Positions 1 through 8,788 of a stretch of DNA of 64,000 bases are shown here, one piece after another. How positions within the stretch are numbered: the first letter of the stretch is position 1; each line of letters starts with the position of its first letter. The DNA is from Opitutia bacterium Tous-C1TDCM. GTDB taxonomy: Bacteria; Verrucomicrobiota; Verrucomicrobiia; Opitutales; Opitutaceae. The stretch lies in contig NEUS01000004.1 of NCBI GenBank assembly GCA_002288455.1, positions 1-64,000 of the forward strand, given 5' to 3'. The notes under the pieces are model-generated. The model ran no database searches, had not been told where the DNA came from, and saw nothing but the letters and a program-made list of their open reading frames with translations. The translations under genes and the position numbers were made by a program.

Positions 1-58
1 CACCACCACTCAGCCCCGTTTTGACCGCTTCGCCCTCTTCTTTGCTCTCTGGCTTCCG

Positions 59-104
59 AAAAAAAACGCCGCCGCTCCCACGCGGGGACCAGCGGCGCGT
101 TTTT
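59..104. terminator. bidirectional intrinsic terminator
   Basis: An A-run (59-66) precedes the arms CGCCGCT (70-76) and AGCGGCG (91-97), followed by a T-run (100-104). It could end an unseen plus-strand gene to the left or a minus-strand transcript. Nothing coding is supported in bases 1-202. Confidence 0.6.
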
Positions 105-202
105 CAGAGGCTCCTTGAGAGATTGGAGTGCGGGGAGCGCGAGAAACGGGGCGTCCTTGCGGGCGGGTGGCGCGTAGCGTACGTGTGCCCGATACCGGTC
201 CG

Positions 203-1666
203 ATGACACCCACGCTCCTTTGGTTCCGCCAGGACCTGCGCCTGCAGGACAATCCCGCCTTGCAGGCGGCGCTGGTGCGCGGCGGGCCGGTGGTGCCGGT
301 GTATGTTTTGGACGACGCGGGCGAAGGCCGTTGGCCGGCGGGCGGGGCGACGCGCTGGTGGCTGCACCATTCCCTGAACGCGTTGGAGACCGCGTTGCGC
401 GAACGCGGTTCGCGGCTGGTGCTCGCGCGGGGCGACAGTGCGGCGGAGCTGCACCGGCTGGCGGCGGAGACGGGGGCCGGGGCGGTGTATTGGAATCGGC
501 GTTACGAGCCGGCGGCGACCGCGCGCGACGCCAAGATCAAGGCGGACCTCGCGGCGGCCGGGCTCGAGGCGAAAAGTTTCAACGGGGCGCTGCTCCACGA
601 ACCGCACACGATCGCGAACAAGCAGGGGCGGCCGTTCCAGGTGTTCACGCCGTACTGGCGGCATTGCCTGACGTTGCCGGTGGCGGCGCCGGTGAAATTG
701 GCGGCGGGGCCGTTGCCGGCGCCGGCGAAATGGCCGATGGGCGACGCGCCGGCGGCATGGGCGCTGTTGCCGAAGATCAAGTGGGATGCCGGCTTCGGGA
801 CGATGTGGCAGCCGGGCGAGGCGGCGGCGCAGAAACGGTTGAAGGGCTTTGCCGCGGCGGCGATGGCGGCGTACTCGGACCGGCGGAATTTCCCCGGGGT
901 CGACGGGACCTCGATGCTTTCGCCGGCGTTGCACTTCGGGGAATTGAGTCCGCGGCAAATCTGGGCGGCGGTGCAGGCGGAGAGCCGGGAGAGCGGCGTG
1001 TTTCCGCCGACCAAGGGGGCGGCGGTGTTTTTGAGCGAGGTGGGCTGGCGGGAATTTGCGCACCACCTGATGTTCCATTTTCCGCATACGCCGGAGCGGC
1101 CGTTGCGGGAGGACTTCGCGCGTTTCCCTTGGGCGGAGGATGCCGACGGGAAGAAATTGCGGGCGTGGCAGCGCGGGCGGACCGGTTACCCGATCGTCGA
1201 CGCGGGCATGCGGCAATTGTGGCACACCGGCTGGATGCACAACCGGGTGCGGATGATCGTGGCGTCGTTTCTCGTGAAGCACCTGCGGCTGAACTGGACG
1301 GCGGGGGCGGCTTGGTTCTGGGACACGCTGGTCGACGCGGACCTCGCGGCCAACACGCTGGGCTGGCAATGGTCGGCGGGGTGCGGGGCGGATGCGGCGC
1401 CGTATTTCCGGATTTTCGCGCCGGTGCTGCAGGGGCAGAAGTTCGATCCCGAGGGCGACTATGTGCGGCGCTGGGTGCCGGAATTGAAGGAGCTGCCGAC
1501 GAAGTATCTGCACGCGCCGTGGGAGGCGCCGCCGCTGGAGCTCAGCGCGGCCGGCGTGCGCCTCGGGCAAACCTATCCGCGGCCGATCGTGGACCACGCG
1601 AAGGCGCGAAACGAAGCGTTGGCGGCCTTCAAATCGATCCGGGGAGGCGAGACCGATGAGCGCTAA
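203..1666 (+). CDS. phr: deoxyribodipyrimidine photolyase (CPD photolyase, cryptochrome/photolyase family)
   Basis: Blue-light flavoenzyme expected to split cyclobutane pyrimidine dimers in DNA. The N-terminal Rossmann-like antenna domain begins MTPTLLWFRQDLR (about residues 4-150). The helical FAD domain fills the C-terminal half and carries GYPIVDAGMRQLWHTGWMHNR, DADLAANTLGWQW and the following GADAAPYFRIFAP, all typical of the family. The 487-aa length is normal. The ORF track starts at 128, but the family N-terminus fits the ATG at 203, which has no obvious Shine-Dalgarno. It overlaps the next photolyase gene by 11 bases, so the two are probably translated from one mRNA. CPD specificity is inferred from family resemblance; the motif order cannot fully exclude a cryptochrome. 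Confidence 0.9.
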   Translation: MTPTLLWFRQDLRLQDNPALQAALVRGGPVVPVYVLDDAGEGRWPAGGATRWWLHHSLNALETALRERGSRLVLARGDSAAELHRLAAETGAGAVYWNRRYEPAATARDAKIKADLAAAGLEAKSFNGALLHEPHTIANKQGRPFQVFTPYWRHCLTLPVAAPVKLAAGPLPAPAKWPMGDAPAAWALLPKIKWDAGFGTMWQPGEAAAQKRLKGFAAAAMAAYSDRRNFPGVDGTSMLSPALHFGELSPRQIWAAVQAESRESGVFPPTKGAAVFLSEVGWREFAHHLMFHFPHTPERPLREDFARFPWAEDADGKKLRAWQRGRTGYPIVDAGMRQLWHTGWMHNRVRMIVASFLVKHLRLNWTAGAAWFWDTLVDADLAANTLGWQWSAGCGADAAPYFRIFAPVLQGQKFDPEGDYVRRWVPELKELPTKYLHAPWEAPPLELSAAGVRLGQTYPRPIVDHAKARNEALAAFKSIRGGETDER

Positions 1667-3266
1667 AAGGGCCGGAGGCGGCGTCGGCCGGGTGCGGAAT
1701 CTTGTGCTCGTGCTCGGTGACCAGCTGAACGCGGATGCAGCGGCGTTCGACGGTTTCGACGCGGCGCAGGACGCGGTTTGGATGGCGGAGGTGGCGGAAG
1801 AGTCCACGCACGTGTGGTCGAGCCGGGTGCGGACGGCGCTGTTTTTGGCCGCGATGCGGCATTTCCGGGACGAGCAGCGCGCGCTGGGCCGGACCGTGGT
1901 GTATTCGGAAATCAATGACGCCGGGAACACCGGCACGCTGGCCGGCGAAGTCGGGCGGGCCGCGGCGAAGCTGAAGCCGGCGCGGCTGGTCGCGACGGAG
2001 GCCGGGGATTGGCGCGTGGCGGAGGCGCTGCGGACAGCGGCGGCAAAGGCGGGGCTGGAACTGGAAGTGCGGCCGGACCGGCATTTCCTCTGTACCAAGG
2101 AGGAGTTTGCGGCGCATGCGGCCGGGCGGAAGCAGCTGCGGATGGAGTTTTTCTACCGGGAAATGCGACGGCGTCACGGCGTGCTCCTGGACAAGACGGG
2201 CGAGCCGGCGGGCGGGCAGTGGAATTTCGACGCGGAGAACCGGACGAGTTTCGGCCGCGGCGGGCCGCCGGCGCGGCCGGCACCGCGGGCCTTTGCGCCG
2301 GATGCGCTCACGCGCGCGGTCATCGCGACGGTGGCGCGGACGTTTCCCGGACATCCGGGATCGCTGGCGGCCTTCGATTGGCCGGTGACGGCGGCGGAGG
2401 CGCGGGCGGCGCTGGACGATTTCATCGCGCACCGGCTGGCGGATTTCGGACGGTTCCAGGATGCGATGTGGACGGAGGAGCCTTGGCTGTACCATTCGCG
2501 GCTGGCGGCGGCGATGAACCTGAAGCTGCTCGATCCGCGGACGGTGATTGCGGCGGCGGAGCAGGCGTGGACCGAGGGGAAAGTGCCGCTGGCGGCGGCG
2601 GAAGGTTTCATCCGGCAGATCCTCGGCTGGCGCGAGTACGTGCGAGGCGTGTACTGGCTGCACATGCCGGGTTACCTGGAACGGAACGAACTCGGGGCGC
2701 ACGGGAAGTTGCCGGCGTTCTACTGGACCGGGAAGACGGAGATGGCCTGCCTGCGGGATGCGATCGGGCAGACCTTGGAATTTGGATACGCGCACCATAT
2801 CCAGCGGCTGATGGTGACGGGGCTTTATTCGCTCCTGCTCGGGGTCGAGCCGCGGGAGGTGCACGCGTGGTACCTCGCGGTTTACGTCGATGCGGTGGAG
2901 TGGGTGGAATTGCCGAACACGCTGGGCATGTCGCAGTACGCGGACGGCGGCGCGATGGCGTCGAAGCCGTACGTGGCGACGGGCAAATACATCCAGCGGA
3001 TGAGCAATTACTGCGGCGGATGCCGGTTCGATCCGGCGCAGGCGACGGGGCCGACGGCGTGTCCGTTCACGACGCTGTATTGGGATTTTCTGTTGCGGCA
3101 CGAGCCGCGGCTGGCGGCCAATCAGCGCATGGCGCTGCAGGTGAAAAATCTCGTCCGTTTGAAGCCGGCGGAGCGGGCGGCGATCCGGGCGCAGGCGGCG
3201 GCGATCCGGGCGAACGGCGGGGCGCCGGCGGCGGCCGTGGCGGAACCGGAACTTTCCCTTTCATGA
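1656..3266 (+). CDS. iron-sulfur bacterial (6-4) photolyase / cryptochrome (DPRP family)
   Basis: This 536-aa protein belongs to the FeS-BCP (PhrB-like) clade of photolyases, which repairs (6-4) photoproducts using FAD and carries a [4Fe-4S] cluster. Four cysteines at about 365, 453, 456 and 469 have spacings of 88, 3 and 13 residues, the same spacing I recall for Agrobacterium PhrB (350/438/441/454). The last three lie in NYCGGC...TACPF. YAHHIQRLMVTG near residue 378 matches the conserved His-rich lesion pocket. The N-terminal DPRP domain starts LVLVLGDQLN. A good ribosome site (GGGGAGGCGAG) precedes the ATG inside the end of phr. The stop overlaps the next ATG (ATGA). Confidence 0.92.
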   Translation: MSAKRAGGGVGRVRNLVLVLGDQLNADAAAFDGFDAAQDAVWMAEVAEESTHVWSSRVRTALFLAAMRHFRDEQRALGRTVVYSEINDAGNTGTLAGEVGRAAAKLKPARLVATEAGDWRVAEALRTAAAKAGLELEVRPDRHFLCTKEEFAAHAAGRKQLRMEFFYREMRRRHGVLLDKTGEPAGGQWNFDAENRTSFGRGGPPARPAPRAFAPDALTRAVIATVARTFPGHPGSLAAFDWPVTAAEARAALDDFIAHRLADFGRFQDAMWTEEPWLYHSRLAAAMNLKLLDPRTVIAAAEQAWTEGKVPLAAAEGFIRQILGWREYVRGVYWLHMPGYLERNELGAHGKLPAFYWTGKTEMACLRDAIGQTLEFGYAHHIQRLMVTGLYSLLLGVEPREVHAWYLAVYVDAVEWVELPNTLGMSQYADGGAMASKPYVATGKYIQRMSNYCGGCRFDPAQATGPTACPFTTLYWDFLLRHEPRLAANQRMALQVKNLVRLKPAERAAIRAQAAAIRANGGAPAAAVAEPELSLS

Positions 3267-4168
3267 AAATCGCAATTGCGGGAGCGTCGGGGTTGATCGG
3301 CCGGGCCTTGGCCGCGGCGTTGCGGGAGCGCGGCGACCACGTGCTGCGGCTGGTGCGGCGGGCGTCCGCGGGGGCCGACGAGATTGCCTGGGATCCGGCC
3401 GCGGGGCAAATCGACGGCGGGCGCTTGGCCGGCTGCGACGCCATCGTGAATCTGGCCGGGGAGAATATTGCCGGCGGGCGATGGACGGCGCGGCGGCGGG
3501 ACATGATTTTCAAGAGCCGGGTCGACGCGACGAGCACGTTGGTGCGGGCGATCGGGGCGATGGCGCGTCGGCCGGCGGTGCTGGTGAATGCGTCGGCGGT
3601 AGGCTTCTACGGCGATCGCGGCGACGAGCGATTGACGGAGGCGAGCGCGATCGGGCACGGCTTTTTGCCGGAGGTGACCCTCGCGTGGGAGACCCACGCC
3701 GAAGGGGCGAAGCGGATCGGGGTACGAACGGTCCTGGCGCGGTTCGGCGTGGTGTTGGCGGAGGAAGGCGGGGCGTTGGCGAAAATGTTGCCGCCGTTCC
3801 GGCTCGGGTTGGGCGGGCCGTTGGGCAACGGCCGGCAGTGGATGAGCTGGATTGCGCTGGAAGATGCGGTGGCGGGGTTGCGGCAGGCGATCGACCGGCC
3901 GGAGTGGTCGGGCCCGATGAACGTGGTTGCTCCGGGGGCGGTGACGAACGCGGACTTCACGCGGGCGTTGGGCGCGGCGGTGCGGCGGCCGGCGGTGCTG
4001 CCGGTGCCGGCGTTCGCGCTGCGGTTGCTGTTCGGGCAAGGGTTGGCGGACGAGGCGCTACTGGGCAGCACGCGGGCGGAACCGCGGGCGCTGGCCGCGG
4101 CTGGATTCCGTTTCAAGCATCCGGAATTGGCCGGGGCCTTGGCGGCGATCCTGGCCCCGCGGAAATAG
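3263..4168 (+). CDS. TIGR01777-family NAD(P)-dependent epimerase
   Basis: This 301-aa extended short-chain dehydrogenase resembles YfcH, SulA-type and TIGR01777 proteins. MKIAIAGASGLIGRALAAAL carries the GxxGxxG nucleotide-binding motif at the N-terminus. VNLAGENIAGGRW and VNASAVGFYGDRGDE are diagnostic of this family, and the C-terminus carries the usual DUF1731-like region. The substrate is not known for the family. The ATG overlaps the TGA of the (6-4) photolyase, so it is the third gene of a light-repair operon. TIGR01777 genes often sit near photolyases in other bacteria, which suggests a role in UV or photo-oxidative stress, but no biochemical role should be assumed. Confidence 0.9.
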   Translation: MKIAIAGASGLIGRALAAALRERGDHVLRLVRRASAGADEIAWDPAAGQIDGGRLAGCDAIVNLAGENIAGGRWTARRRDMIFKSRVDATSTLVRAIGAMARRPAVLVNASAVGFYGDRGDERLTEASAIGHGFLPEVTLAWETHAEGAKRIGVRTVLARFGVVLAEEGGALAKMLPPFRLGLGGPLGNGRQWMSWIALEDAVAGLRQAIDRPEWSGPMNVVAPGAVTNADFTRALGAAVRRPAVLPVPAFALRLLFGQGLADEALLGSTRAEPRALAAAGFRFKHPELAGALAAILAPRK

Positions 4169-4246
4169 GGGGCGACGGAGGCGAACCGGCGCCGGCGAAC
4201 TCTAGGCTTTTCAAACGCGGGGCGCGGCCTAGGTTGAGCGGTTCCT

Positions 4247-4666
4247 ATGCAGAAAACGTTCGTTATCTTTAAGCCCGATGCGATGGAGAAGCGCATTGTC
4301 GGCACCGTCCTCAGCCGTTTCGAAGCCGCCGGCTTCGACGTGATCGGCTGCAAGCTGGCCCGGTTGACGCCGGCCCTGCTGCGCGAGCACTACGCGCACG
4401 TGGCGAGCAAGCCGTTCTATCCGGAGATCGAGGCGTTCATGAGCTCCCGCCCCGTTATCATGGTGGCGTTGCAGGGCGACAACATCGTCCACCGCGTGCG
4501 CGATTTGCTCGGGCCGACCGATTCCCGCAAGGCCCCGAAGGGCACGATCCGCGGCGATTTCGGCACCGAGATGATGAAGAACGTCGTGCATGCCTCCGAC
4601 AGCGTCGAGAACGCGCAGTCGGAGCTGGCGCGTTTCTTCAAGCCCGAGGAATTGCTCGCGGTTTGA
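4247..4666 (+). CDS. ndk: nucleoside diphosphate kinase
   Basis: Transfers the gamma phosphate from ATP to nucleoside diphosphates through a phosphohistidine, keeping NTP pools balanced in the cytoplasm. The 139-aa length is standard. The catalytic histidine is H115 in NVVHASDS. Family landmarks include TFVIFKPDAMEK at the N-terminus, HYAHVASKPFYPE and RGDFGTEMMKN. Codons end mostly in C, unlike the G-ending photolyase operon just upstream, which fits a highly expressed housekeeping gene. It lies 78 bases after the epimerase and is followed by a clear terminator, so it may have its own promoter. Confidence 0.97.
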   Translation: MQKTFVIFKPDAMEKRIVGTVLSRFEAAGFDVIGCKLARLTPALLREHYAHVASKPFYPEIEAFMSSRPVIMVALQGDNIVHRVRDLLGPTDSRKAPKGTIRGDFGTEMMKNVVHASDSVENAQSELARFFKPEELLAV

Positions 4667-4704
4667 GTCGGCGACGGGCGCCGGGCGCGCTCCTCACCTT
4701 TCGA

Positions 4705-4736
4705 CCCCGGTCGCCGAATACGGCGCCGGGGTTTTT
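4705..4736 (+). terminator. intrinsic terminator after ndk
   Basis: Arms CCCCGG(t)CGCC and GGCGCCGGGG (one bulged T) enclose a short loop and are followed by TTTTT. It lies 38 bases after the ndk stop. Confidence 0.8.
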
Positions 4737-4769
4737 GGTTTCCCGGCAACGGTGCGACGGGGGAAGGTG

Positions 4770-5882
4770 TCAACGTTGGCCGAAGCGGAATTCGGTGATC
4801 GAGCGGTAGGGACTGCCGGGGCGGACAATGGTCGACGGGAAGTGCGCGTGGTTGACCGAGTCGGGAAAATGCTGGGTCTCGAGGCAATAGAAGCCGAAGC
4901 GGCCGGCGGCAGCGGCGGCGCCCAGCGGGCTCGTGTAGAATTGGACGCCGGGCAAAGTCGTCCACACTTCCATGGTGCGGCCGGATTTCGGTTCGAGCAC
5001 GCGGGCGGCGAAGGCCAGCGAAGGCGCGCCGCCGGGGCGTTTGAGCACAAAGTTGTGATCGTAGCGTTGGTTGGCGGGCAATTGGGCGACCCGGGCGCCG
5101 AGGGCGCGGGGCGAGGTGAAGTCGAGGGCGGTGTTGCGGACCGTGCGGATTTCGCCGTTGGGAATCAGGCTTTCGCCGGCGCCGGTATAGAGCTCGGCGT
5201 TGACGGTGACCTCGTGGTCGAGGACGTCGCCGGTGCCGGCGAGATTGAAGAAGGCGTGATTGGTGAGGTTGACCGGAGTGGGACGGTCGGTGGTGGCGGT
5301 GTACTCTACGCGCAGAGTGTTTGAGAGGGTGAGGGTGTAGGTGACGGTGACGTCGAGGTTGCCGGGGAAACCTTCCTCGCCGTGGGGACTGCGGTAGCGG
5401 AGTTCGAGGGCGGGGCCGTCGGGGGTGACGACGGGCGACGGCGTCCAGACGACGCGGCTGAAATTAAGGCGGCCGCCGTGGATGTGGTGGCGGCCCATGT
5501 TGGGCGTGACCTGGTAGGTCTCGCCGTCGAGTTCGAAGCGGGCGAGGGCGATCCGGTTGGCGACGCGGCCGAAGACGGCGGCGGACTGGGCGAAGCCGCG
5601 CTCGAAGCCGGCAGGGGAGGCGGTGATTTCGCGCACCACGCCGACGGTGCGGCCGGTGCGGTCGGGAATGCGGAGATCGGCGACGATGGCGCCGTAGGTG
5701 ATGATTTTGGCGGAGGCGCCCTGGCCGTTGACCAAGGTGAACTGCTCGACCTCGGCCCCGGCGGGAGTACGGCCGAACGAGGCGCGTTCGATGGCGGGTG
5801 CGGCGCCGGGCAAAGTGGCGGCGAAAATCAGACCGCAGAGGGCGGCGCAGCAGGTGCGACGAAGGGAGGAAACGAGGGGCAT
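4770..5882 (-). CDS. galM: aldose 1-epimerase (galactose mutarotase), exported
   Basis: Interconverts alpha and beta anomers of aldoses. This 370-aa form has a signal peptide (about residues 1-30, ending near APA), so it probably acts in the periplasm rather than the cytoplasm. The family signatures are FGRVANRIALARF, the histidine-rich HHIHGG near residue 132, NLTNHAFFNLAG with the catalytic His, and CLETQHFPDSVNH with the catalytic Glu. An exported mutarotase fits a polysaccharide-degrading lifestyle in which sugars released outside are equilibrated before uptake. No sugar-specific neighbour is present, so the physiological substrate is open. Confidence 0.93.
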   Translation of the reverse strand: MPLVSSLRRTCCAALCGLIFAATLPGAAPAIERASFGRTPAGAEVEQFTLVNGQGASAKIITYGAIVADLRIPDRTGRTVGVVREITASPAGFERGFAQSAAVFGRVANRIALARFELDGETYQVTPNMGRHHIHGGRLNFSRVVWTPSPVVTPDGPALELRYRSPHGEEGFPGNLDVTVTYTLTLSNTLRVEYTATTDRPTPVNLTNHAFFNLAGTGDVLDHEVTVNAELYTGAGESLIPNGEIRTVRNTALDFTSPRALGARVAQLPANQRYDHNFVLKRPGGAPSLAFAARVLEPKSGRTMEVWTTLPGVQFYTSPLGAAAAAGRFGFYCLETQHFPDSVNHAHFPSTIVRPGSPYRSITEFRFGQR

Positions 5883-5952
5883 GCGGAAGGGCGGGGGCGG
5901 CCGGGCAGAAGGGGTAAACCGGCGGGGCGGCGCGAGGGGCGGCCGCGGTGGA

Positions 5953-7332
5953 TCACTGCGCGGTCGTTTCCCGCCAGCTCGAAACCGAGTAGGGGACTTC
6001 GAGGCCGTCGAAGTGCACCTTGCTGAGGGCCAGGTCGTAGTGGATGGCGGGAGACGCGCTCATATTGACGCTCCGGGCGACGATGGCGCCGTAGAAGGCG
6101 AGACTGCTGGAGATGGAGAGGGAGCTGTTCGGAGTATAGATGACGCCATAGAAGGCGGCTCCGGTCGAGATGGAGAACGACTCATAGGGATTGAACGTCG
6201 AAATCAGGATGACGTTGCGCGGAACCCGGGTATCATTCTGAATGCCGAAGCCGCCGATGCCAAGGTCGCCACCGAAGTGCAGGCGCAGCGAACCGTTGGC
6301 CGTGACGCGGATACGGGCACCTTCGGAAATAAAAACATCCCCATAAACCCGGATCACAACCGGGCCGTCCACGGTGAGAGTTCGGGAATTATCGAGATCG
6401 ATTTCGCTTGCGTAGTAGAGCGTCGGTACGGTTGCTCCGGCCGTTCCGATCGTGGCCGTCCCCGACGGCAAGGTGGTGCCGGAACCGGTGGGCAACACCT
6501 CTTCGAAGATCGGTTGGTAGGGGCTCGTGCTGATTCTGGAGCTATCGATTTTAATCGTGGGCGAGGTGGCAGGGCCAATCAAACGGGCGCTGGTACTGAA
6601 GGAAGGTCCGGATTCCCAATAGGACGAGACATAGCCCTTGATCTGGGCATTGGTCAGTTGGATCGGTACGTTGGATCCGCTGCTTGCGGAACTGATCACA
6701 GCAGAGAAGCCGGGCGGGAAGCCTGGGGCATCGTATGCGCCTAGGCTGGAATCGTAGCTGTCCACCGAGCCGCCGGAGCGGAAGCGCACCCGGCCGGTGG
6801 TTGCCGCGACGGCGTTCACGAACAGCGGGGCTTTGACGGATTCGGAGGTGAGGGTGCGATTGAGGACCTTGCCGTCGGCTTGGGTCACGGTACCGGTGAC
6901 GGTCACGGTGCGGTTGGCGGGAAGGCTGCCGTTGTAATTCGTCACCGTCAGGCTGACGCTGCCGGTGGCGCCGTTGTCGAAGGTGAAGCCGCCGATAGTG
7001 CGGGTGGCGGTCGTGCCGGAAAGGGACCAGTCGGTCCAACTGTTCTTGTTGAGCGACCACAGCGCCTCTTCCATCCCGGTCTCCGCGAGTTCGAGGCCGC
7101 GCGTCGATTGCATCGTGCGACTGCTCAGCTCCAAGGTCCGGTAGCAGAGCGTCATGTAGCTGCCGAGGGAAAGCGCGAGCACGGTCGCGAAGCACATGGC
7201 GGCCAGGAGGGCGGCGCCGCGGGTGGGCGGGTGAATGCGCTGCGTCCGCCCAAGGCAAGATGCAGCGAACGGGAAGCGGGAGCACGACGCGGACTCGTTC
7301 AAGCGGCGGGACCCTTGCAGATCAGCGGCCAA
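5953..7332 (-). CDS. PilX-like pilus-assembly / pseudopilin-related surface protein
   Basis: The protein has an N-terminal segment of the PilX/prepilin kind: RGAALLAAMCFATVLALSLGSY, then ELAETGMEEALW, the place where pilins carry the conserved glutamate. The C-terminal half is beta-rich and ends with repeated AFYGVIYTPNSSLS / AFYGAIVARS, a pattern I associate with DUF7305-type tails of such proteins. It probably sits in the inner membrane or in a pilus or pseudopilus. The start is uncertain: the first codon in the track is TTG, and the only nearby ATG would remove half of the membrane segment. No other pilus gene is in the window, so this looks like an orphan. Confidence 0.65.
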   Translation of the reverse strand: MAADLQGSRRLNESASCSRFPFAASCLGRTQRIHPPTRGAALLAAMCFATVLALSLGSYMTLCYRTLELSSRTMQSTRGLELAETGMEEALWSLNKNSWTDWSLSGTTATRTIGGFTFDNGATGSVSLTVTNYNGSLPANRTVTVTGTVTQADGKVLNRTLTSESVKAPLFVNAVAATTGRVRFRSGGSVDSYDSSLGAYDAPGFPPGFSAVISSASSGSNVPIQLTNAQIKGYVSSYWESGPSFSTSARLIGPATSPTIKIDSSRISTSPYQPIFEEVLPTGSGTTLPSGTATIGTAGATVPTLYYASEIDLDNSRTLTVDGPVVIRVYGDVFISEGARIRVTANGSLRLHFGGDLGIGGFGIQNDTRVPRNVILISTFNPYESFSISTGAAFYGVIYTPNSSLSISSSLAFYGAIVARSVNMSASPAIHYDLALSKVHFDGLEVPYSVSSWRETTAQ

Positions 7333-7472
7333 AATCCAGCCCTAGTTGGAACCGGGAAACACGCACCGCGCGCGCGGCCGCCGCGGCCGATACCCGTTTG
7401 CCGGCGCGGCAAGACGGCACGAAGCCGCGATTGACAACCGCGGTGCCGGAATGCTGTCCTGACCCTTTACCT

Positions 7473-7901
7473 ATGAGCATCCTGCTTGGAGTTCTCACCT
7501 TCCTCCTTATCATCGTTTCGATCTTCCTCGTGCTGGTCGTGCTCGCCCAGAAGTCGAAAGATGGCGGCATGGGTGCGGCGCTCGGCGGCGGGGCGGCCGA
7601 AGCTGCGTTTGGAGCGGACACCACCAACGTCCTGACCAAGGCGACCAAGTACGCGGCGATCCTTTTCTTCCTGCTGGCCTTCGCGCTGTACCTCGGCCGC
7701 ATCTATGAACGCAAGCTGGCGGCCGGCGCCGCGGGCAACGCGCTGCCGACAATCGCCGCCCCGGCGGCGACGGCGGCCGTTCCCGCGGCCGCTACGCCGG
7801 CTCCCGCCGTCACGGTGCCGGCCGCGCCGGCCCCGGCTCCCGCCGTCACGGTGCCGGCCGCGCCGGCCCCGGCTCCCGCCGCCGAGCAGCCGAAGAAGTG
7901 A
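7473..7901 (+). CDS. secG: preprotein translocase subunit SecG
   Basis: Small membrane subunit of the SecYEG translocon that assists SecA-driven protein export. The 142-aa protein has two membrane segments (about 4-24 and 55-75) separated by the conserved VVLAQKSKDGGMGAALGGG loop. The ORF track begins at 7260, but the canonical SecG N-terminus MSILLGVLTFLL starts at the ATG at 7473. The C-terminus is a long Ala/Pro/Val tail, partly a 12-codon tandem repeat, which is longer than in classical SecG but common in related bacteria. The stop codon abuts the next gene and a strong terminator follows 28 bases later. Confidence 0.93.
   Translation: MSILLGVLTFLLIIVSIFLVLVVLAQKSKDGGMGAALGGGAAEAAFGADTTNVLTKATKYAAILFFLLAFALYLGRIYERKLAAGAAGNALPTIAAPAATAAVPAAATPAPAVTVPAAPAPAPAVTVPAAPAPAPAAEQPKK
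7801..7872 (+). repeat. 36-bp tandem repeat in the secG tail
   Basis: The 36-base unit beginning ctcccgccgtcacggtgccg occurs at 7801 and 7837, and a third partial copy starts at 7873. It encodes PAVTVPAAPAPA repeats in the SecG C-terminal tail. Such in-frame copies can change in number by slippage. Confidence 0.85.
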
Positions 7902-8788
7902 TCGCGATGGCGCGGTCCGTCGGAATTTCGCCCGCCTGCTTCCGGCGGGCGTTTTTTTTCCCGGTCGGCTGTCTGCTGCTGGCGGCCACGGCGGGATTTG
8001 GCGCCGCGCCGCCGCAGAAAATGCCGGAACTCGCCCAGTGGGGAAAGCCCGATGCGGCGGAGGCGCAGCGGATAGTCGGCTTGGTGCGGGAGAGCGGCAT
8101 CGCCGGCGATCACTACTTGGATTTCGAATTGCAGGCTTTGCCGCGGCGCGGGGCGGAGTCGGTCTATCGCGGCCGCTATTGGGGCTCGCGCACGGCCGCG
8201 GGGGCGATCGCCCGGATCGAATTGGCCGACGCGACGGGAGCCGTGCACCGCTTCATCGTGGCGAACGGCGCCGCTCCCGCCGTGTGGCGGGCCCGGCCGC
8301 CGGCCTATGCGTCCGAAGCTCTCGGCGGCGACGAACTCTTCGCGCCGCTGCTGCCCGGCCTAGAGGTGTCGGCGTTCGATCTGCAATTGCCGTATCTGTT
8401 CTGGCCGGGCCCGCGGGTCGAACGGATCACGCGGCTCCGGGGCCGGCCGGCCTACGAGTTTCTTTTTCCCGCGCCGTCCGGCACCGGGGGCGGCGTGGCG
8501 GCGGTGCGGGCTTTTCTGGATACGCAGTTCAACGCGATGCTCCAAACCGAAGTCCTCGGCCCGCGGGGCACGGTGCTGCGTTCGTTCGCGCTGCAGTCGT
8601 TCAAGACGGTCGGCCGCCAGCCCTTGCCCAAGGTACTCGACTACCGGAACGAAACGACCCGGGACAAATCCCGGCTCACGGTCTTGGCCGCGGCCCTGGA
8701 GCAAACCTTTCCCCGCGGGCTTTTCGAGCCCGCCGCGCTCGGGCGGGACGCGGCCGTGCCGGCGGGCGCCGTGCGGCTGGAGCCATGA
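7898..8788 (+). CDS. LolA-like exported protein (outer-membrane lipoprotein-sorting-like fold)
   Basis: This 296-aa protein has a signal peptide and a body resembling the LolA-like PF17131 class: DLQLPYLFWPGPRVERITRLRGRPAYEF, then FLDTQFNAML, then LRSFALQSFKTVGRQPLPKVLDYRN. It probably acts in the periplasm; no substrate can be named. The start is either GTG 7898, overlapping the secG stop, or ATG 7907. Either way the signal peptide SPACFRRAFFFP is encoded by secG's terminator hairpin and T-run, so expression may depend on read-through. The stop overlaps the next ATG (ATGA), coupling it to the HAD gene. Confidence 0.72.
   Translation: MIAMARSVGISPACFRRAFFFPVGCLLLAATAGFGAAPPQKMPELAQWGKPDAAEAQRIVGLVRESGIAGDHYLDFELQALPRRGAESVYRGRYWGSRTAAGAIARIELADATGAVHRFIVANGAAPAVWRARPPAYASEALGGDELFAPLLPGLEVSAFDLQLPYLFWPGPRVERITRLRGRPAYEFLFPAPSGTGGGVAAVRAFLDTQFNAMLQTEVLGPRGTVLRSFALQSFKTVGRQPLPKVLDYRNETTRDKSRLTVLAAALEQTFPRGLFEPAALGRDAAVPAGAVRLEP
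7929..7959 (+). terminator. intrinsic terminator of secG inside the next gene's signal peptide
   Basis: The perfect 8-bp arms CGCCCGCC / GGCGGGCG enclose a 7-base loop and are followed by eight Ts. It lies 28 bases after the secG stop but also within the 5' end of the LolA-like ORF, where the T-run encodes the FFF of the hydrophobic core. Confidence 0.85.

Noticed and set aside
104-2098. 664-aa minus-strand ORF opposite the photolyases
   Set aside because: Arg/Pro-rich shadow frame spanning two well-supported genes.
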